From: Pseudomonas sp. PB101
Lineage (GTDB): Bacteria; Pseudomonadota; Gammaproteobacteria; Pseudomonadales; Pseudomonadaceae
Direction: 5' to 3'
Length of the DNA stretch: 64,000 bases
Assembly: GCF_009764265.1 (NCBI RefSeq)
Contig: NZ_RWIR01000069.1
Coordinates: 1-64,000 of the forward strand
The notes below the pieces were generated by a model. It was not told where the DNA came from and searched no databases. It worked only from the letters and a program-made list of their open reading frames with translations. Both the position numbers and the translations under genes were made by a program. This document shows, in pieces, positions 30,811 through 42,545 of the stretch. The first letter of the stretch is position 1; every line of letters starts with the position of its first letter.

Positions 30811-32214
30811 TCACTTCCACAGCTGGGCGGCAAACACTACGAGGATGCCGATGGGCGCCACATAGCGCATCAAGAACAAGGACAGACCAAACAGCGCCGG
30901 GTTGCGGATCGACAACTCGTCGCGCACCGCCTCACGCCCCATGATCCAGCCCGCAAACACCACGAAACACAAACCGCCAAGCGGCAACATGAGTCGCGAG
31001 GTGAAGAAATCGATCACGCCAAAGAAGTCGAGACCACCGTTTGCTCCCCATTGGTAGAGGTGGAACATCCCGCCTTCGTTCACGAAAAACTTGGCCTCCT
31101 TCCAGATATTGAAGGAGAACACCGTGCCCAGGCCGACAAACCAGCAACTGAAAGCCAGCCAGAAAGTGACCCATGCACGACTCACTTTAGTGCGCTCGAC
31201 CAGGTAGGCCACCATCGGTTCAAGCAGGGAAATCGCCGAACTCCAGGCCGCGACCGCCACCAGCACGAAGAACACCACACCCATCAATTGTCCGAACGCC
31301 ACGTTCCCGAAGGCAAACGGCAAGCTGACGAACATCAACCCCGGCCCCTCGCTCGGGTTCAGGCCCGCCGCGAAAACAATCGGAAACAGTGCCAGGCCGG
31401 CCACCAGGGACACGAAGGTGTCGAGCAACGCCACGCCGACGACCGTCCCCGAAATCGACGAATTCTTCGGCATGTAGGCGCCATAGATCATGATCGAACC
31501 GACACCCACACTCAGCGAGAAGAACGCGTGCCCCATTGCCGGCAACAAGCCGTCCAGGACCTTTTCCGGGTGGAAGTCGAACATGAAATGCACGCCCTCC
31601 ATGAAGTGACCGGTGGTCATGCTGTAGCCCAGCAGCACCAGGATCATCACGAACAGCAACGGCATCATGATGCGCAAACTGCGCTCAAGCCCGGCAACCA
31701 CGCCCTTGGCGATCACCACCGCTGATAACAGCATGAAAATCGTGTGCCAAAGTGTCAGGCGCCAGGGATCGGCGATCACGTTGCCGAAGTAAGCCCCCAC
31801 CTGATCCGCCGTCACGCCCTGGAAGTCGCCACGCCCCATGTCGATGATGTAATCCAGCGACCATCCGCCCACTACACTGTAGAACGACAGGATCAGCAAC
31901 GCCGTGATCATTCCGGCGAATGCACCCCAGGACCATTTGGCCGAGTGCCCCGCCTCGACCGCCAGGATCTTCAAGGCATTGGCCGGGCTCTGCCGGGCAC
32001 GCCGGCCGATCAGGGTTTCGGCCAGCATGACCGGCACGCCGATCAGCGCGATGCAGGCCAGGAACATCAGCACGAAAGCGCCGCCGCCATAGACACCGAC
32101 CATGTACGGGAATTTCCAGATACTACCCAGTCCCACGGCCGAACCGGTCGCGGCGAGTATGAAGACCCAGCGGCTAGCCCAACTGCCGTGGACAGAAACC
32201 TTGTCTGTCGACAT
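30811..32214 (-). CDS. sodium-dependent transporter, NSS/SNF family
   Basis: 467 residues from MSTDKVSVHGSWASRWVFILAATGSAVGLGSIWKFPYMVG. It is a LeuT-fold, sodium-coupled amino-acid-type symporter in the inner membrane with 11-12 hydrophobic segments. The TM1 signature (ATGSAVGLGSIWKFPY) and the later VGVGSIMIYGAYMP and SAISLLEPMVAYLVE segments match the family. The substrate cannot be told from sequence. The 118 bp to smpB hold the divergent promoters. Confidence 0.93.
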   Translation of the reverse strand: MSTDKVSVHGSWASRWVFILAATGSAVGLGSIWKFPYMVGVYGGGAFVLMFLACIALIGVPVMLAETLIGRRARQSPANALKILAVEAGHSAKWSWGAFAGMITALLILSFYSVVGGWSLDYIIDMGRGDFQGVTADQVGAYFGNVIADPWRLTLWHTIFMLLSAVVIAKGVVAGLERSLRIMMPLLFVMILVLLGYSMTTGHFMEGVHFMFDFHPEKVLDGLLPAMGHAFFSLSVGVGSIMIYGAYMPKNSSISGTVVGVALLDTFVSLVAGLALFPIVFAAGLNPSEGPGLMFVSLPFAFGNVAFGQLMGVVFFVLVAVAAWSSAISLLEPMVAYLVERTKVSRAWVTFWLAFSCWFVGLGTVFSFNIWKEAKFFVNEGGMFHLYQWGANGGLDFFGVIDFFTSRLMLPLGGLCFVVFAGWIMGREAVRDELSIRNPALFGLSLFLMRYVAPIGILVVFAAQLWK

Positions 32215-32317
32215 CGTTATCACGCCCAAGCGTTCAAAAAAGAGGCCGCATTGTCCGGGATTCAATCAACCTGCTCAAGCACGTAGCATCCCCGTAGCCG
32301 ACTCTGATGTAACTCCC

Positions 32318-32323
32318 TATAAT
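32318..32323 (+). promoter_or_regulatory. perfect -10 box directly before smpB
   Basis: TATAAT ends 9 bp before the smpB ATG, which would place the transcript start at or within about 3 nt of the start codon. No Shine-Dalgarno is visible between them. The -35 region is weak. Confidence 0.6.
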
Positions 32324-32332
32324 GCCGCCCCT

Positions 32333-32815
32333 ATGGCTAAACAGAAGAAACACCCAACAGGGACCATCGCGCAAAATAAAAAGGCGCGACACGATTACTT
32401 CATCGAGCATAAGTTCGAGGCTGGTCTGGTCCTGGCCGGCTGGGAAGTAAAAAGTTTGCGGGCAAGCAAGCTGCAGCTGGTCGACAGCTACGTGCTGCTC
32501 AAGGATGGCGAAGCCTGGCTGCTGGGCAGCCATATTACGCCTCTGACGACCGCCAGCACCCACGTCATCGCCGATCCGGTTCGCAGCCGCAAGCTGCTGC
32601 TCAACCGTCGCGAGCTGGACAAGCTTTCCGCTGCGGTGCAGCAAAAGGGTTATGCCTGCGTGTGCCTGTCCTGGTACTGGAGCAAGCACATGGTCAAGTG
32701 CGAGATCGCGCTGGGCAAGGGCAAGAAGGAATACGACAAGCGCGATACCGAGCGCGAACGCGATGCCGGCCGCGAGCTGCAGCGCGCGGTGCGCAACAAG
32801 GGCAAGGAAGACTGA
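32333..32815 (+). CDS. smpB: SsrA-binding protein SmpB
   Basis: 160 residues. SmpB binds tmRNA and takes it to stalled ribosomes for trans-translation. It begins MAKQKKHPTGTIAQNKKARHDYFIEHKFEAGLVLAGWEVKSLR, with the OB-fold RNA-binding surface, and ends with the basic tail (KGKKEYDKRDTERERDAGRELQRAVRNKGKED) that enters the mRNA channel. Its partner ssrA lies 10 kb away at 42618-43011. The mRNA appears to be nearly leaderless. A longer in-frame reading upstream is antisense to the transporter and rejected. Confidence 0.98.
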   Translation: MAKQKKHPTGTIAQNKKARHDYFIEHKFEAGLVLAGWEVKSLRASKLQLVDSYVLLKDGEAWLLGSHITPLTTASTHVIADPVRSRKLLLNRRELDKLSAAVQQKGYACVCLSWYWSKHMVKCEIALGKGKKEYDKRDTERERDAGRELQRAVRNKGKED

Positions 32816-32825
32816 TTCCGCTCCT

Positions 32826-32915
32826 TGAAATCGCGATCGCCAGCAAGCCGGCTCCTACAGGGTTTCGATGTACCCGTGGGAGTGGACTTGCCCGCGATGG
32901 CGATCGCCCAATCAC
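32826..32915. repeat. pair of inverted REP repeats (BIME-like)
   Basis: GCGATCGCCAGCAAGCCGGCTCCTACAG-type and its inverted partner (GTGGGAG...CTTGCCCGCGATGGCGATCGCC) lie in the smpB-lldR convergent gap. They are related to the copy at 1-70. They probably act as an mRNA 3'-end barrier. Confidence 0.75.
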
Positions 32916-32930
32916 CACAAACCCAACTGA

Positions 32931-33698
32931 CTACATCCCCTTGCGCCGCTCCGCCCGGGCCACGCGCTGCACTTCCTGACGCACTTCTTCCAGCACCTCC
33001 TGCACATACAGGATGTGTCGACTGGAAACTTCCCGCGCCTGCTCCGCATGCCCTTCGATAATCGCCTGGTACAACTCCCGATGCTGCGTGATCAGCATGT
33101 CGCGGGTTTCGGTGCGCTGCTTGTACATGCCACCAATGTTGGTCACCACGTTGCGCTTGAGCAGGTCGAACAGCCCGCGAATGGTGTGCAGCAACACCGC
33201 GTTGTGGCTGGCCTCGGCGATCGCCAGGTGAAACCTGGCGTCCGCGGCACCCTCTTCGGCACGACTCACTTCCTCGTGACGCGAATAACAATCCTGTAAT
33301 TCGTTGAACGCCGCGGTCAGTCGCTCGCGATCCACATCAGTGGCACGCAGCGCCGCGTAATAGGCACAAGATGCTTCCAGCGTATGGCGAAACTCCAGCA
33401 GATCGCGCTGCGCCTCGGGATTGCTTTCCAGCAGCTGCAACAAGGGATCACTGAAGGTCGTACCCAGTGATTCCACCACATAATTGCCGCCGCCCTGGCG
33501 ACTGACCAGCAGGCCCTTGGCGGTCAGCTTCTGAATGGCTTCGCGCAACGAAGGACGCGACACGCCAAATTGCTCGGCCAACGCGCGCTCGGCCGGCAAA
33601 CGCTCACCCGCCTTCAGCGTGCCCTCGAGGATCATGCCCTCAAGCTGCTCGACAATATCGTCAGACAAACGGCGCTGACGAATCTGATCAAACCCCAT
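32931..33698 (-). CDS. lldR: GntR/FadR-family regulator, probable lactate repressor
   Basis: 255 residues with an N-terminal winged helix (LSDDIVEQLEGMILEGTLKAGERLPAERALAEQFGVSRPSLREAIQKLTAKGLLVSRQGGGNYVV) and a C-terminal FCD ligand domain (about 90-235) with the metal-type His/Asp positions. It is divergent from the lactate permease gene, and a typical FadR-family operator lies between them, so repression relieved by lactate is the likely role. Symbol lldR is by context. The close paralogue GlcC or PdhR cannot be excluded from sequence alone. Confidence 0.88.
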   Translation of the reverse strand: MGFDQIRQRRLSDDIVEQLEGMILEGTLKAGERLPAERALAEQFGVSRPSLREAIQKLTAKGLLVSRQGGGNYVVESLGTTFSDPLLQLLESNPEAQRDLLEFRHTLEASCAYYAALRATDVDRERLTAAFNELQDCYSRHEEVSRAEEGAADARFHLAIAEASHNAVLLHTIRGLFDLLKRNVVTNIGGMYKQRTETRDMLITQHRELYQAIIEGHAEQAREVSSRHILYVQEVLEEVRQEVQRVARAERRKGM

Positions 33699-33890
33699 AA
33701 CTCGATTACTCCACGATCCGACGGCTCGCCGGGGCTCTATTCTGGCCTATCGGCGCCGCGCCAGCACCTGCCACAGCGCATTGGGTCATACCAGGCAGAC
33801 GACCTGCGCACTGTGCATTCGACAAAAGTTTTAGGGCGGCAAATTGACACACCGCCTACAAGGCTTTTACCCTAGCCAACAGCGATTGTA

Positions 33891-33907
33891 AATTGGTCTT
33901 ACCAATT
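33891..33907. promoter_or_regulatory. LldR-type operator
   Basis: AATTGGTCTTACCAATT is a palindrome matching the FadR/GntR core TGGT-N3-ACCA, and lies 53 bp before lldP in the lldR-lldP divergent region. A TTGACA (33844-33849) upstream may be the -35 of the lldP promoter, so the operator would sit downstream of the transcript start. Confidence 0.8.
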
Positions 33908-33959
33908 AACCAAGAACGCTGATCAGTGCCTGACCAACAACAATTAGGGGCCACCCCAT

Positions 33960-35654
33960 ATGCAAACCTGGCAACAGCTCTATTCCCCGCTCGGCAGCCT
34001 CGGCCTGTCCGCACTCGCAGCCGTCATCCCGATCGTATTTTTCTTCCTGGCCTTGGCCGTGTTCCGCCTCAAAGGCCATGTGGCCGGCAGCATCACCCTG
34101 GCGTTGTCGATCCTGGTGGCGATCTTCGCGTTCCAGATGCCGGTCGACATGGCGTTCGCCGCCGCCGGGTATGGCTTCGCCTACGGCCTGTGGCCGATTG
34201 CCTGGATCATTGTGGCGGCGGTATTTCTCTACAAACTGACGGTCAAGAGTGGCCAGTTTGAAGTCATCCGCAGCTCGGTCCTGTCGATCACCGATGACCA
34301 GCGTCTGCAGGTCCTGCTGATCGGCTTCTGCTTCGGTGCCTTCCTCGAAGGCGCGGCCGGTTTCGGTGCACCCGTGGCGATTACCGCCGCCCTGCTGGTA
34401 GGCCTTGGCTTCAACCCGTTGTACGCCGCCGGTTTGTGCCTGATCGCCAACACCGCACCGGTAGCCTTCGGCGCCCTGGGCATTCCGATCATCGTTGCCG
34501 GCCAAGTCACCGGCATCGACGCGTTCAAGATCGGCGCCATGACCGGTCGCCAACTGCCGCTGCTGTCGCTGTTCGTGCCGTTCTGGCTGGTGTTCATGAT
34601 GGATGGCCTGCGCGGCGTGCGGGAAACCTGGCCGGCAGCCCTTGTGGCCGGCTTGAGCTTTGCCGTGACCCAGTACTTCACCTCGAACTTCATCGGCCCG
34701 GAACTGCCGGACATCACCTCGGCCCTGGCCAGCCTGATTTCCCTGACCCTGTTCCTGAAAGTCTGGCAACCAAAACGCGCCGCCGGCCAACACATCGTCG
34801 GTGCCGTCTCGGCCTCGGTGGTGAGCGCCAGCGTCGGTGGTTTCGGTCAGAAGCGCACTACCGTGGCTTCGCCCTACAGCCTCGGGGAAATTTTCAAGGC
34901 CTGGTCGCCGTTCCTGATTCTTACCGTACTGGTCACCATCTGGACCCTGAAGCCGTTCAAGGCGATGTTTGCCGCTGGCGGTTCGATGTACAGCTTCGTG
35001 TTCAACTTTGCGATCCCGCATCTTGATCAAATGGTGATCAAGGTCGCGCCGATCGTGACTAACCCGACCGCCATTCCTGCGGTGTTCAAACTGGACCCGA
35101 TTTCCGCGACCGGCACGGCGATCTTCTTCTCGGCGCTGATCTCGATGCTGGTACTGAAGATCAATTTCAAAACTGGTCTGACCACTTTCAAAGAGACCTT
35201 CTACGAACTGCGCTGGCCGATCCTGTCCATCGGCATGGTGCTGGCGTTTGCCTTCGTGACCAACTACTCGGGCATGTCCTCGACCATGGCCCTGGTATTG
35301 GCGGGCACTGGCGCGGCCTTCCCGTTCTTCTCGCCGTTCCTCGGCTGGCTGGGCGTATTCCTCACCGGTTCCGATACTTCGTCCAACGCGCTGTTCAGTT
35401 CGCTGCAAGCGACCACCGCGCACCAGATCGGCGTCAACGACACCTTGCTGGTGGCGGCGAACACCAGCGGCGGCGTAACCGGCAAGATGATCTCGCCACA
35501 ATCGATCGCCGTGGCCTGCGCCGCGACCGGCCTGGTGGGCAAGGAATCGGATCTCTTCCGCTTCACCCTCAAGCACAGCCTATTCTTTGCAACGATTGTC
35601 GGCTTGATCACGTTGGCCCAGGCCTACTGGTTCACCGGCATGCTGGTCCACTAA
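33960..35654 (+). CDS. lldP: L-lactate permease
   Basis: 564 residues. LldP is an inner-membrane lactate (glycolate) proton symporter. At least 12 hydrophobic segments are visible, with the family-typical AGFGAPVAITAALLVGLGF near residue 135 and LTGSDTSSNALFSSLQ and NTSGGVTGKMISPQSIA near the C-terminus. It is the first gene of the lactate locus, followed after 151 bp by lutA on the same strand. The gap carries two processing-type hairpins. lldD, which often follows lldP, is not here. Confidence 0.97.
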   Translation: MQTWQQLYSPLGSLGLSALAAVIPIVFFFLALAVFRLKGHVAGSITLALSILVAIFAFQMPVDMAFAAAGYGFAYGLWPIAWIIVAAVFLYKLTVKSGQFEVIRSSVLSITDDQRLQVLLIGFCFGAFLEGAAGFGAPVAITAALLVGLGFNPLYAAGLCLIANTAPVAFGALGIPIIVAGQVTGIDAFKIGAMTGRQLPLLSLFVPFWLVFMMDGLRGVRETWPAALVAGLSFAVTQYFTSNFIGPELPDITSALASLISLTLFLKVWQPKRAAGQHIVGAVSASVVSASVGGFGQKRTTVASPYSLGEIFKAWSPFLILTVLVTIWTLKPFKAMFAAGGSMYSFVFNFAIPHLDQMVIKVAPIVTNPTAIPAVFKLDPISATGTAIFFSALISMLVLKINFKTGLTTFKETFYELRWPILSIGMVLAFAFVTNYSGMSSTMALVLAGTGAAFPFFSPFLGWLGVFLTGSDTSSNALFSSLQATTAHQIGVNDTLLVAANTSGGVTGKMISPQSIAVACAATGLVGKESDLFRFTLKHSLFFATIVGLITLAQAYWFTGMLVH

Positions 35655-35680
35655 GGACTACAGGCAAAACGGTAAAAACC

Positions 35681-35765
35681 GACGCCGGGCCACGCCCCCG
35701 GCGTCCACAATCCACACCCCGGTCTGTAAGGCTGCTGAAAGCTTCCGGCTCTATATTCAGCAGCC
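35681..35765 (+). other. two hairpins between lldP and lutA
   Basis: GACGCCGGG/CCCGGCGTC (35681-35705) and GGCTGCTGAA/TTCAGCAGCC (35730-35765) are perfect inverted repeats without T-runs. They could set the relative stability of lldP and lutABC-dld mRNA. Confidence 0.5.
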
Positions 35766-35805
35766 TCGACAGACGAATAACCGGGACCACCCGGAGACAC
35801 GCCTG

Positions 35806-36630
35806 ATGAGCGAGCTTTTTTACAACGCCGTGCCGAATGCGACCCGTGTCGCCCCGCCACTGCCCGAACCTCGGCAATACCCCAGCGAGAAACCGTCACG
35901 GGTCTACCTGTTCGGGACCTGCGTGGTCGATTTGTTCTACCCCGAAGCCGGGATGGATGCGATCCACCTGCTGGAGCGCGAAGGCATTCGTGTCGAATAC
36001 CCGCAAGGGCAGAGCTGCTGCGGGCAACCAGCCTACACCTCGGGTTACACCGAGCAGGCACGGACCGTGGCGCGCTCGCAACTGGCGCTGTTTGCCGGTG
36101 ACTATCCGGTGGTGGTGCCCTCAGGCTCTTGCGCGGGCATGCTGCGCGAACATTACGCCGACTTGTTCAAGGACGAGCCGGACACGTTGAAACAGGTTCA
36201 GGCCCTGGCGGCGAGAACCTTTGAGCTGGCCGAGTTCCTGTTGTTTGTCTGCAAGGTGCAGCTGAAAGACAGCGGCGAGCCGGTGAAAGTGGCGCTGCAC
36301 ACCTCGTGTTCGGCACGCCGCGAAATGAACACCCACCTGCACGGCCGCGAGTTGTTGGCGCAGTTGAGCAATGTGGAGCGGGTCGATCACGATCACGAAA
36401 GTGAGTGCTGTGGCTTTGGCGGGACATTCAGCGTCCGTATGCCAGACATTTCCGGCGCGATGGTGGCGGACAAGACCCGGGCGTTGAAGGAATCCGGCGC
36501 ACACAAGGTATTGAGTGCCGACTGCGGCTGCTTGATGAACATCAACGGCTCGCTGGAAAAACAGCAGGAAGCGTTGCGCGGTCAGCATCTGGCCAGCTTC
36601 CTCTGGCAGCGTACCGGAGGTGCCCGATGA
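35806..36630 (+). CDS. lutA: lactate utilisation protein A (LutA/LldE), Cys-rich domain protein
   Basis: 274 residues with two CCG (heterodisulfide-reductase type) cysteine-rich domains: GQSCCGQPAYTSGY near residue 65 and HESECCGFGGTFSVRMP near 200. LutA forms the LutABC L-lactate dehydrogenase complex with the iron-sulfur proteins LutB and LutC, passing electrons to the respiratory chain. The N-terminus is about 30 residues longer than in Bacillus LutA. The stop overlaps the lutB start (ATGA). Confidence 0.95.
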   Translation: MSELFYNAVPNATRVAPPLPEPRQYPSEKPSRVYLFGTCVVDLFYPEAGMDAIHLLEREGIRVEYPQGQSCCGQPAYTSGYTEQARTVARSQLALFAGDYPVVVPSGSCAGMLREHYADLFKDEPDTLKQVQALAARTFELAEFLLFVCKVQLKDSGEPVKVALHTSCSARREMNTHLHGRELLAQLSNVERVDHDHESECCGFGGTFSVRMPDISGAMVADKTRALKESGAHKVLSADCGCLMNINGSLEKQQEALRGQHLASFLWQRTGGAR

Positions 36631-38081
36631 GCACTTCTGCGATTATTCCTACGGTTGCCGTAGAAGAAGATTTCCGCACCCGCGCCCACAACGCGCTGGG
36701 TGACGCGCAATTGCGAGGCAACTTTCGCAAGGCGATGGATTCACTGATGAGCAAAAGGGCAGCGGCGTTCAGCGATGCCCATGAAAGAGAACACTTGCGC
36801 GCACTGGGCAATGCAGTCCGTGCCCGCACACTCTCCAAGTTGCCCGACCTGCTCGAGCAACTGGAACAGAACCTGACCCGCAACGGTGTGACAGTGCACT
36901 GGGCGGAAACGGTGGACGAAGCCAATGGCATCGTCCTCTCGATCATCCGCGCTCACGAGGGGCGGCAAGTGATCAAGGGCAAATCGATGGTCAGCGAAGA
37001 AATGGAGATGAATCATTTCCTCGCTGATCGGGGCATTGAATGCCTGGAATCGGACATGGGCGAGTACATCGTCCAGCTCGACCACGAGAAGCCTTCACAC
37101 ATAATCATGCCGGCAATCCACAAGAATGCCGGTCAGGTCGCGTCCTTGTTCCACGACAAACTTGGCGTGGAATACACCAAGGACGTTGACCAACTCATTC
37201 AGATCGGTCGCAAGGTCTTGCGACAGAAATTCTTCGAAGCGGACATCGGCGTCTCCGGCGTCAACTTCGCCGTGGCCGAAACCGGCACCCTGCTGCTGGT
37301 GGAAAACGAAGGCAACGGCCGCATGACCACCACGGTGCCACCCGTGCACATCGCCGTCACCGGTATCGAAAAAATCGTGGAAAACCTGCGCGACGTGGTG
37401 CCGCTCTTGTCGCTGTTGACCCGTTCGGCCCTGGGCATTCCGATCACCACCTACGTCAACATGATCTCGGGCCCGCGCAAGGAACATGAACTCGACGGCC
37501 CGCAGGAAGTGCACCTGGTATTGCTCGACAATGGTCGCAGCCAGGCCTTTGCCGACAGCGAATTGCGCCAGACCCTGAACTGCATCCGCTGCGGCGCCTG
37601 TATGAATCATTGTCCGGTGTACACCCGAATCGGCGGCCATGCCTATGGGGAGGTTTACCCCGGCCCTATCGGAAAAATCGTCACCCCGCACATGGTCGGC
37701 CTGGCGAAAGTTCCGGATCATCCGAGCGCCTCTTCGCTGTGCGGAGCCTGCGGCGAAGTCTGCCCGGTGAAAATCCCGATCCCTGCGTTGATACGGCGCC
37801 TGCGCGAAGAAAACGTCAAGGCCCCCGACAGCCCCCATCAAGTGATGCGCGGCCAGGGCAGCAAGTATTCGCGCAAGGAGCGGTTCATCTGGAACGCCTG
37901 GGCGAAGCTCAACAGTTCCCCGACGCTGTATCGCCTGTTCGGCTTCTTCGCCACCCGCTTGCGTGCCCTCACGCCGAGCAATGTCGGGCCGTGGACGCAA
38001 AACCACAGCGCACCAAAACCCGCTGCCCGCTCACTGCATGACATGGCCCGCGAGCATTTGGCCAAACAGGGAGACCGCTGA
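36627..38081 (+). CDS. lutB: lactate utilisation iron-sulfur protein B (LutB/LldF)
   Basis: 484 residues from the ATG that overlaps the lutA stop. A longer in-frame reading into lutA is rejected. It has an N-terminal LUD domain (about 60-290) and two 4Fe-4S clusters, CIRCGACMNHCPVY near residue 318 and CGACGEVCPVKIPIP near 372, followed by a LutB C-terminal domain. It passes electrons in the LutABC L-lactate oxidase. It overlaps lutC by one base pair (TGATG). Confidence 0.96.
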   Translation: MSTSAIIPTVAVEEDFRTRAHNALGDAQLRGNFRKAMDSLMSKRAAAFSDAHEREHLRALGNAVRARTLSKLPDLLEQLEQNLTRNGVTVHWAETVDEANGIVLSIIRAHEGRQVIKGKSMVSEEMEMNHFLADRGIECLESDMGEYIVQLDHEKPSHIIMPAIHKNAGQVASLFHDKLGVEYTKDVDQLIQIGRKVLRQKFFEADIGVSGVNFAVAETGTLLLVENEGNGRMTTTVPPVHIAVTGIEKIVENLRDVVPLLSLLTRSALGIPITTYVNMISGPRKEHELDGPQEVHLVLLDNGRSQAFADSELRQTLNCIRCGACMNHCPVYTRIGGHAYGEVYPGPIGKIVTPHMVGLAKVPDHPSASSLCGACGEVCPVKIPIPALIRRLREENVKAPDSPHQVMRGQGSKYSRKERFIWNAWAKLNSSPTLYRLFGFFATRLRALTPSNVGPWTQNHSAPKPAARSLHDMAREHLAKQGDR

Positions 38082-38748
38082 TGAGCGCCAAGCAAAATAT
38101 CCTCGCCAAGCTGCGTAAAAGTCTGACAGGCACCACACCAGTGGCCGACAACTTCGATGTCGATCTGGTGACTCAGCCTTACACCTATGCACCCGAACAG
38201 CGCATCCCGCAGTTGCGCAAATTGATGGAAGCGGTGCACACGGAAATCCATCTGACGTCCGGCACAGAATGGCCGGTGCTACTCGCGCAATTGCTGCGCG
38301 AGCGCCAGTTGCCAAGCCTGCTGATCGCACCGACAACACCCCACGGTCAACGCATCACACAGCACTGGGCGAAGAATCCCGATCTGCCGGTGCTCAAGGC
38401 CTACGATCGTCCGGCTGAAGAATGGAAAGCCGAGCTGTTCAACGATACCCCGGCAAGCCTGACCGGCACCCTCGGCGCCATCGCGGCAACCGGCAGCCTG
38501 ATTATCTGGCCGACTCGCGAAGAGCCGCGCTTGATGAGCCTCGCGCCACCGGTGCATTTCGCCCTGCTCAAGGCCAGTGAAATCCGCGACAACTTCTATC
38601 AGGTGCAACAGGAGTTCGAATGGGCGCAAGGCATGCCGACCAACGCGTTGCTGGTGTCCGGCCCGTCGAAGACCGCCGACATCGAACAGGTCCTGGCCTA
38701 CGGCGCCCATGGTCCGAAAGACCTGGTGGTGCTGATTCTGGAGGACCA

Positions 38749-38752
<4 letters not shown>
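38081..38752 (+). CDS. lutC: lactate utilisation protein C (LutC/LldG)
   Basis: 223 residues with a single LUD domain (LTGTLGAIAATGSLIIWPTREEPRLMSLAPPVHFALLKASEI, about 125-170), as in LutC/YkgG. It is the third subunit of the LutABC complex. Its start is embedded in the lutB stop (TGATG), and its stop overlaps the dld start (ATGA), so all four genes from lutA to dld are translationally coupled. Confidence 0.95.
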
Positions 38753-41559
<2,807 letters not shown>

Positions 41560-41572
41560 TAGCAGGATCTAC

Positions 41573-41598
41573 AGGAAGGTGCATAGTTGTGCCTTCCT
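41573..41598 (+). terminator. hairpin after dld (probable terminator)
   Basis: AGGAAGG and CCTTCCT with inner TGCA/TGTG pairing form a stem 14 bp after the dld stop. The T-run is poor. The rest of the gap to 41760 shows no gene. Confidence 0.5.
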
Positions 41599-41759
41599 TG
41601 ACGCTACTTTCGGAATCGACAGCTCTACAGTAAAAAACAGAACCCTGACGTGCCGCCGCAGTCCACTGATCAAGTCCCGCCAATGCGGGACCTTCCCAAA
41701 ACTCGGTAGACCGATTTGATGGCCAGCAATGCCTGGTCCTTCAGTTCAAGGAGAAACAC

Positions 41760-42032
41760 ATGAATCGTTCTGTGCTGTTAGGTTTGTTCGTTGCTGCTTC
41801 CATCATGGCTTCCACCTCGTATGCTGCAGAGGACCTTTGCGCGGTCAACCTGAAAACCATCGAAAACGGCAAGGCACAGATTCCTCCGGAAATGACTGAC
41901 CAGGTAAAGGCCTCCGTCGAGCAAGCCAAAGCCGACCAGGCAAAAGGCACCAAGGAAGGCATTGATGATTGCGTCGCCGAGACCAACGACATCATCAAGG
42001 CCGTCACTGACTCGAAAAAAGGCGGGAAGTAA
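41760..42032 (+). CDS. small exported protein (paralogue 1)
   Basis: 90 residues with a Sec signal peptide (MNRSVLLGLFVAASIMASTSYAA, cleavage after AYAA-like SYAA), leaving a mature protein of about 67 residues with two cysteines (DLC and DDC) that could form a disulfide. It is rich in Lys, Asp and Ala. AAGGAGA precedes the ATG. A paralogue follows at 42245-42523 with the same layout, so this is a tandem duplication. Function unknown, probably periplasmic. Confidence 0.8.
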   Translation: MNRSVLLGLFVAASIMASTSYAAEDLCAVNLKTIENGKAQIPPEMTDQVKASVEQAKADQAKGTKEGIDDCVAETNDIIKAVTDSKKGGK

Positions 42033-42102
42033 CTCAGCCCAAGCCCTGTTGGCGCGGCAGCCGGGATTTCCAAGCCCGGCTGTTTCCAATACGAAGCAAA
42101 CC

Positions 42103-42125
42103 AAAACCCGCCAGTTGCGGGTTTT
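42103..42125 (+). terminator. terminator after the first small exported protein
   Basis: AAAACCCG and CGGGTTTT pair around CCAGTTG. A second inverted repeat, CAGCCGGG/CCCGGCTG, precedes it at about 42058-42082. Together they should end transcription of the 41760 gene. Confidence 0.75.
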
Positions 42126-42244
42126 GTTGCATCCGGGATCTGGAAATGTGTAACCGTGCGCAGAGCGGCAGTTTCCTGAAAAAACGAATTCTTGCGTTGA
42201 ATCGGGGTCTTTGAAACATGCCCCATCCGTTCAAGGAGACATCC

Positions 42245-42523
42245 ATGAAACGTACCGCACTCGCAGGTCTGTTCATTTCTGCCGCCATGTTGGCCTCTCC
42301 TGTATTTGCCGCGGACAACAACCTTTGCACGAGCAAGCTGCAAGAGCTCAAAGGCAAAGTGAATGGCCTGCCGGCGACCGCCGGAAACACCGCCATGGAG
42401 ATCAAGCGATTGATGTCCAGCGCCGAAGCCTCACAAGCCTCCGGAGACGACACTAAATGCGTCACCGAGGCCACCCAGGCATTGGCCCTCGCAGACAAAC
42501 AGAGCCACGAACCCACCCCATGA
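42245..42523 (+). CDS. small exported protein (paralogue 2)
   Basis: 92 residues from MKRTALAGLFISAAMLASPVFAAD, a clear signal peptide with cleavage at VFA-AD. A nine-codon upstream extension lacks support, and AAGGAG precedes this ATG. The mature part has two cysteines (NLC and TKC) spaced as in the 41760 gene and the same MK(N)RxxLxGLF.(S)AAxxASxxxAA start. It lies 95 bp before ssrA. Function unknown, probably periplasmic. Confidence 0.8.
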   Translation: MKRTALAGLFISAAMLASPVFAADNNLCTSKLQELKGKVNGLPATAGNTAMEIKRLMSSAEASQASGDDTKCVTEATQALALADKQSHEPTP

Positions 42524-42545
42524 TCCGTGGCGGTCAACCTTCGGG

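Noticed and set aside
32102..32815. 237-residue N-terminally extended SmpB
   Set aside because: The extra 77 residues are antisense to the NSS transporter. MAKQKKHPTG is the conserved SmpB start.
33906..35576. 556-residue open frame opposite lldP
   Set aside because: Arg/Gly/Gln-rich antisense shadow of the permease gene and would cover the LldR operator region.
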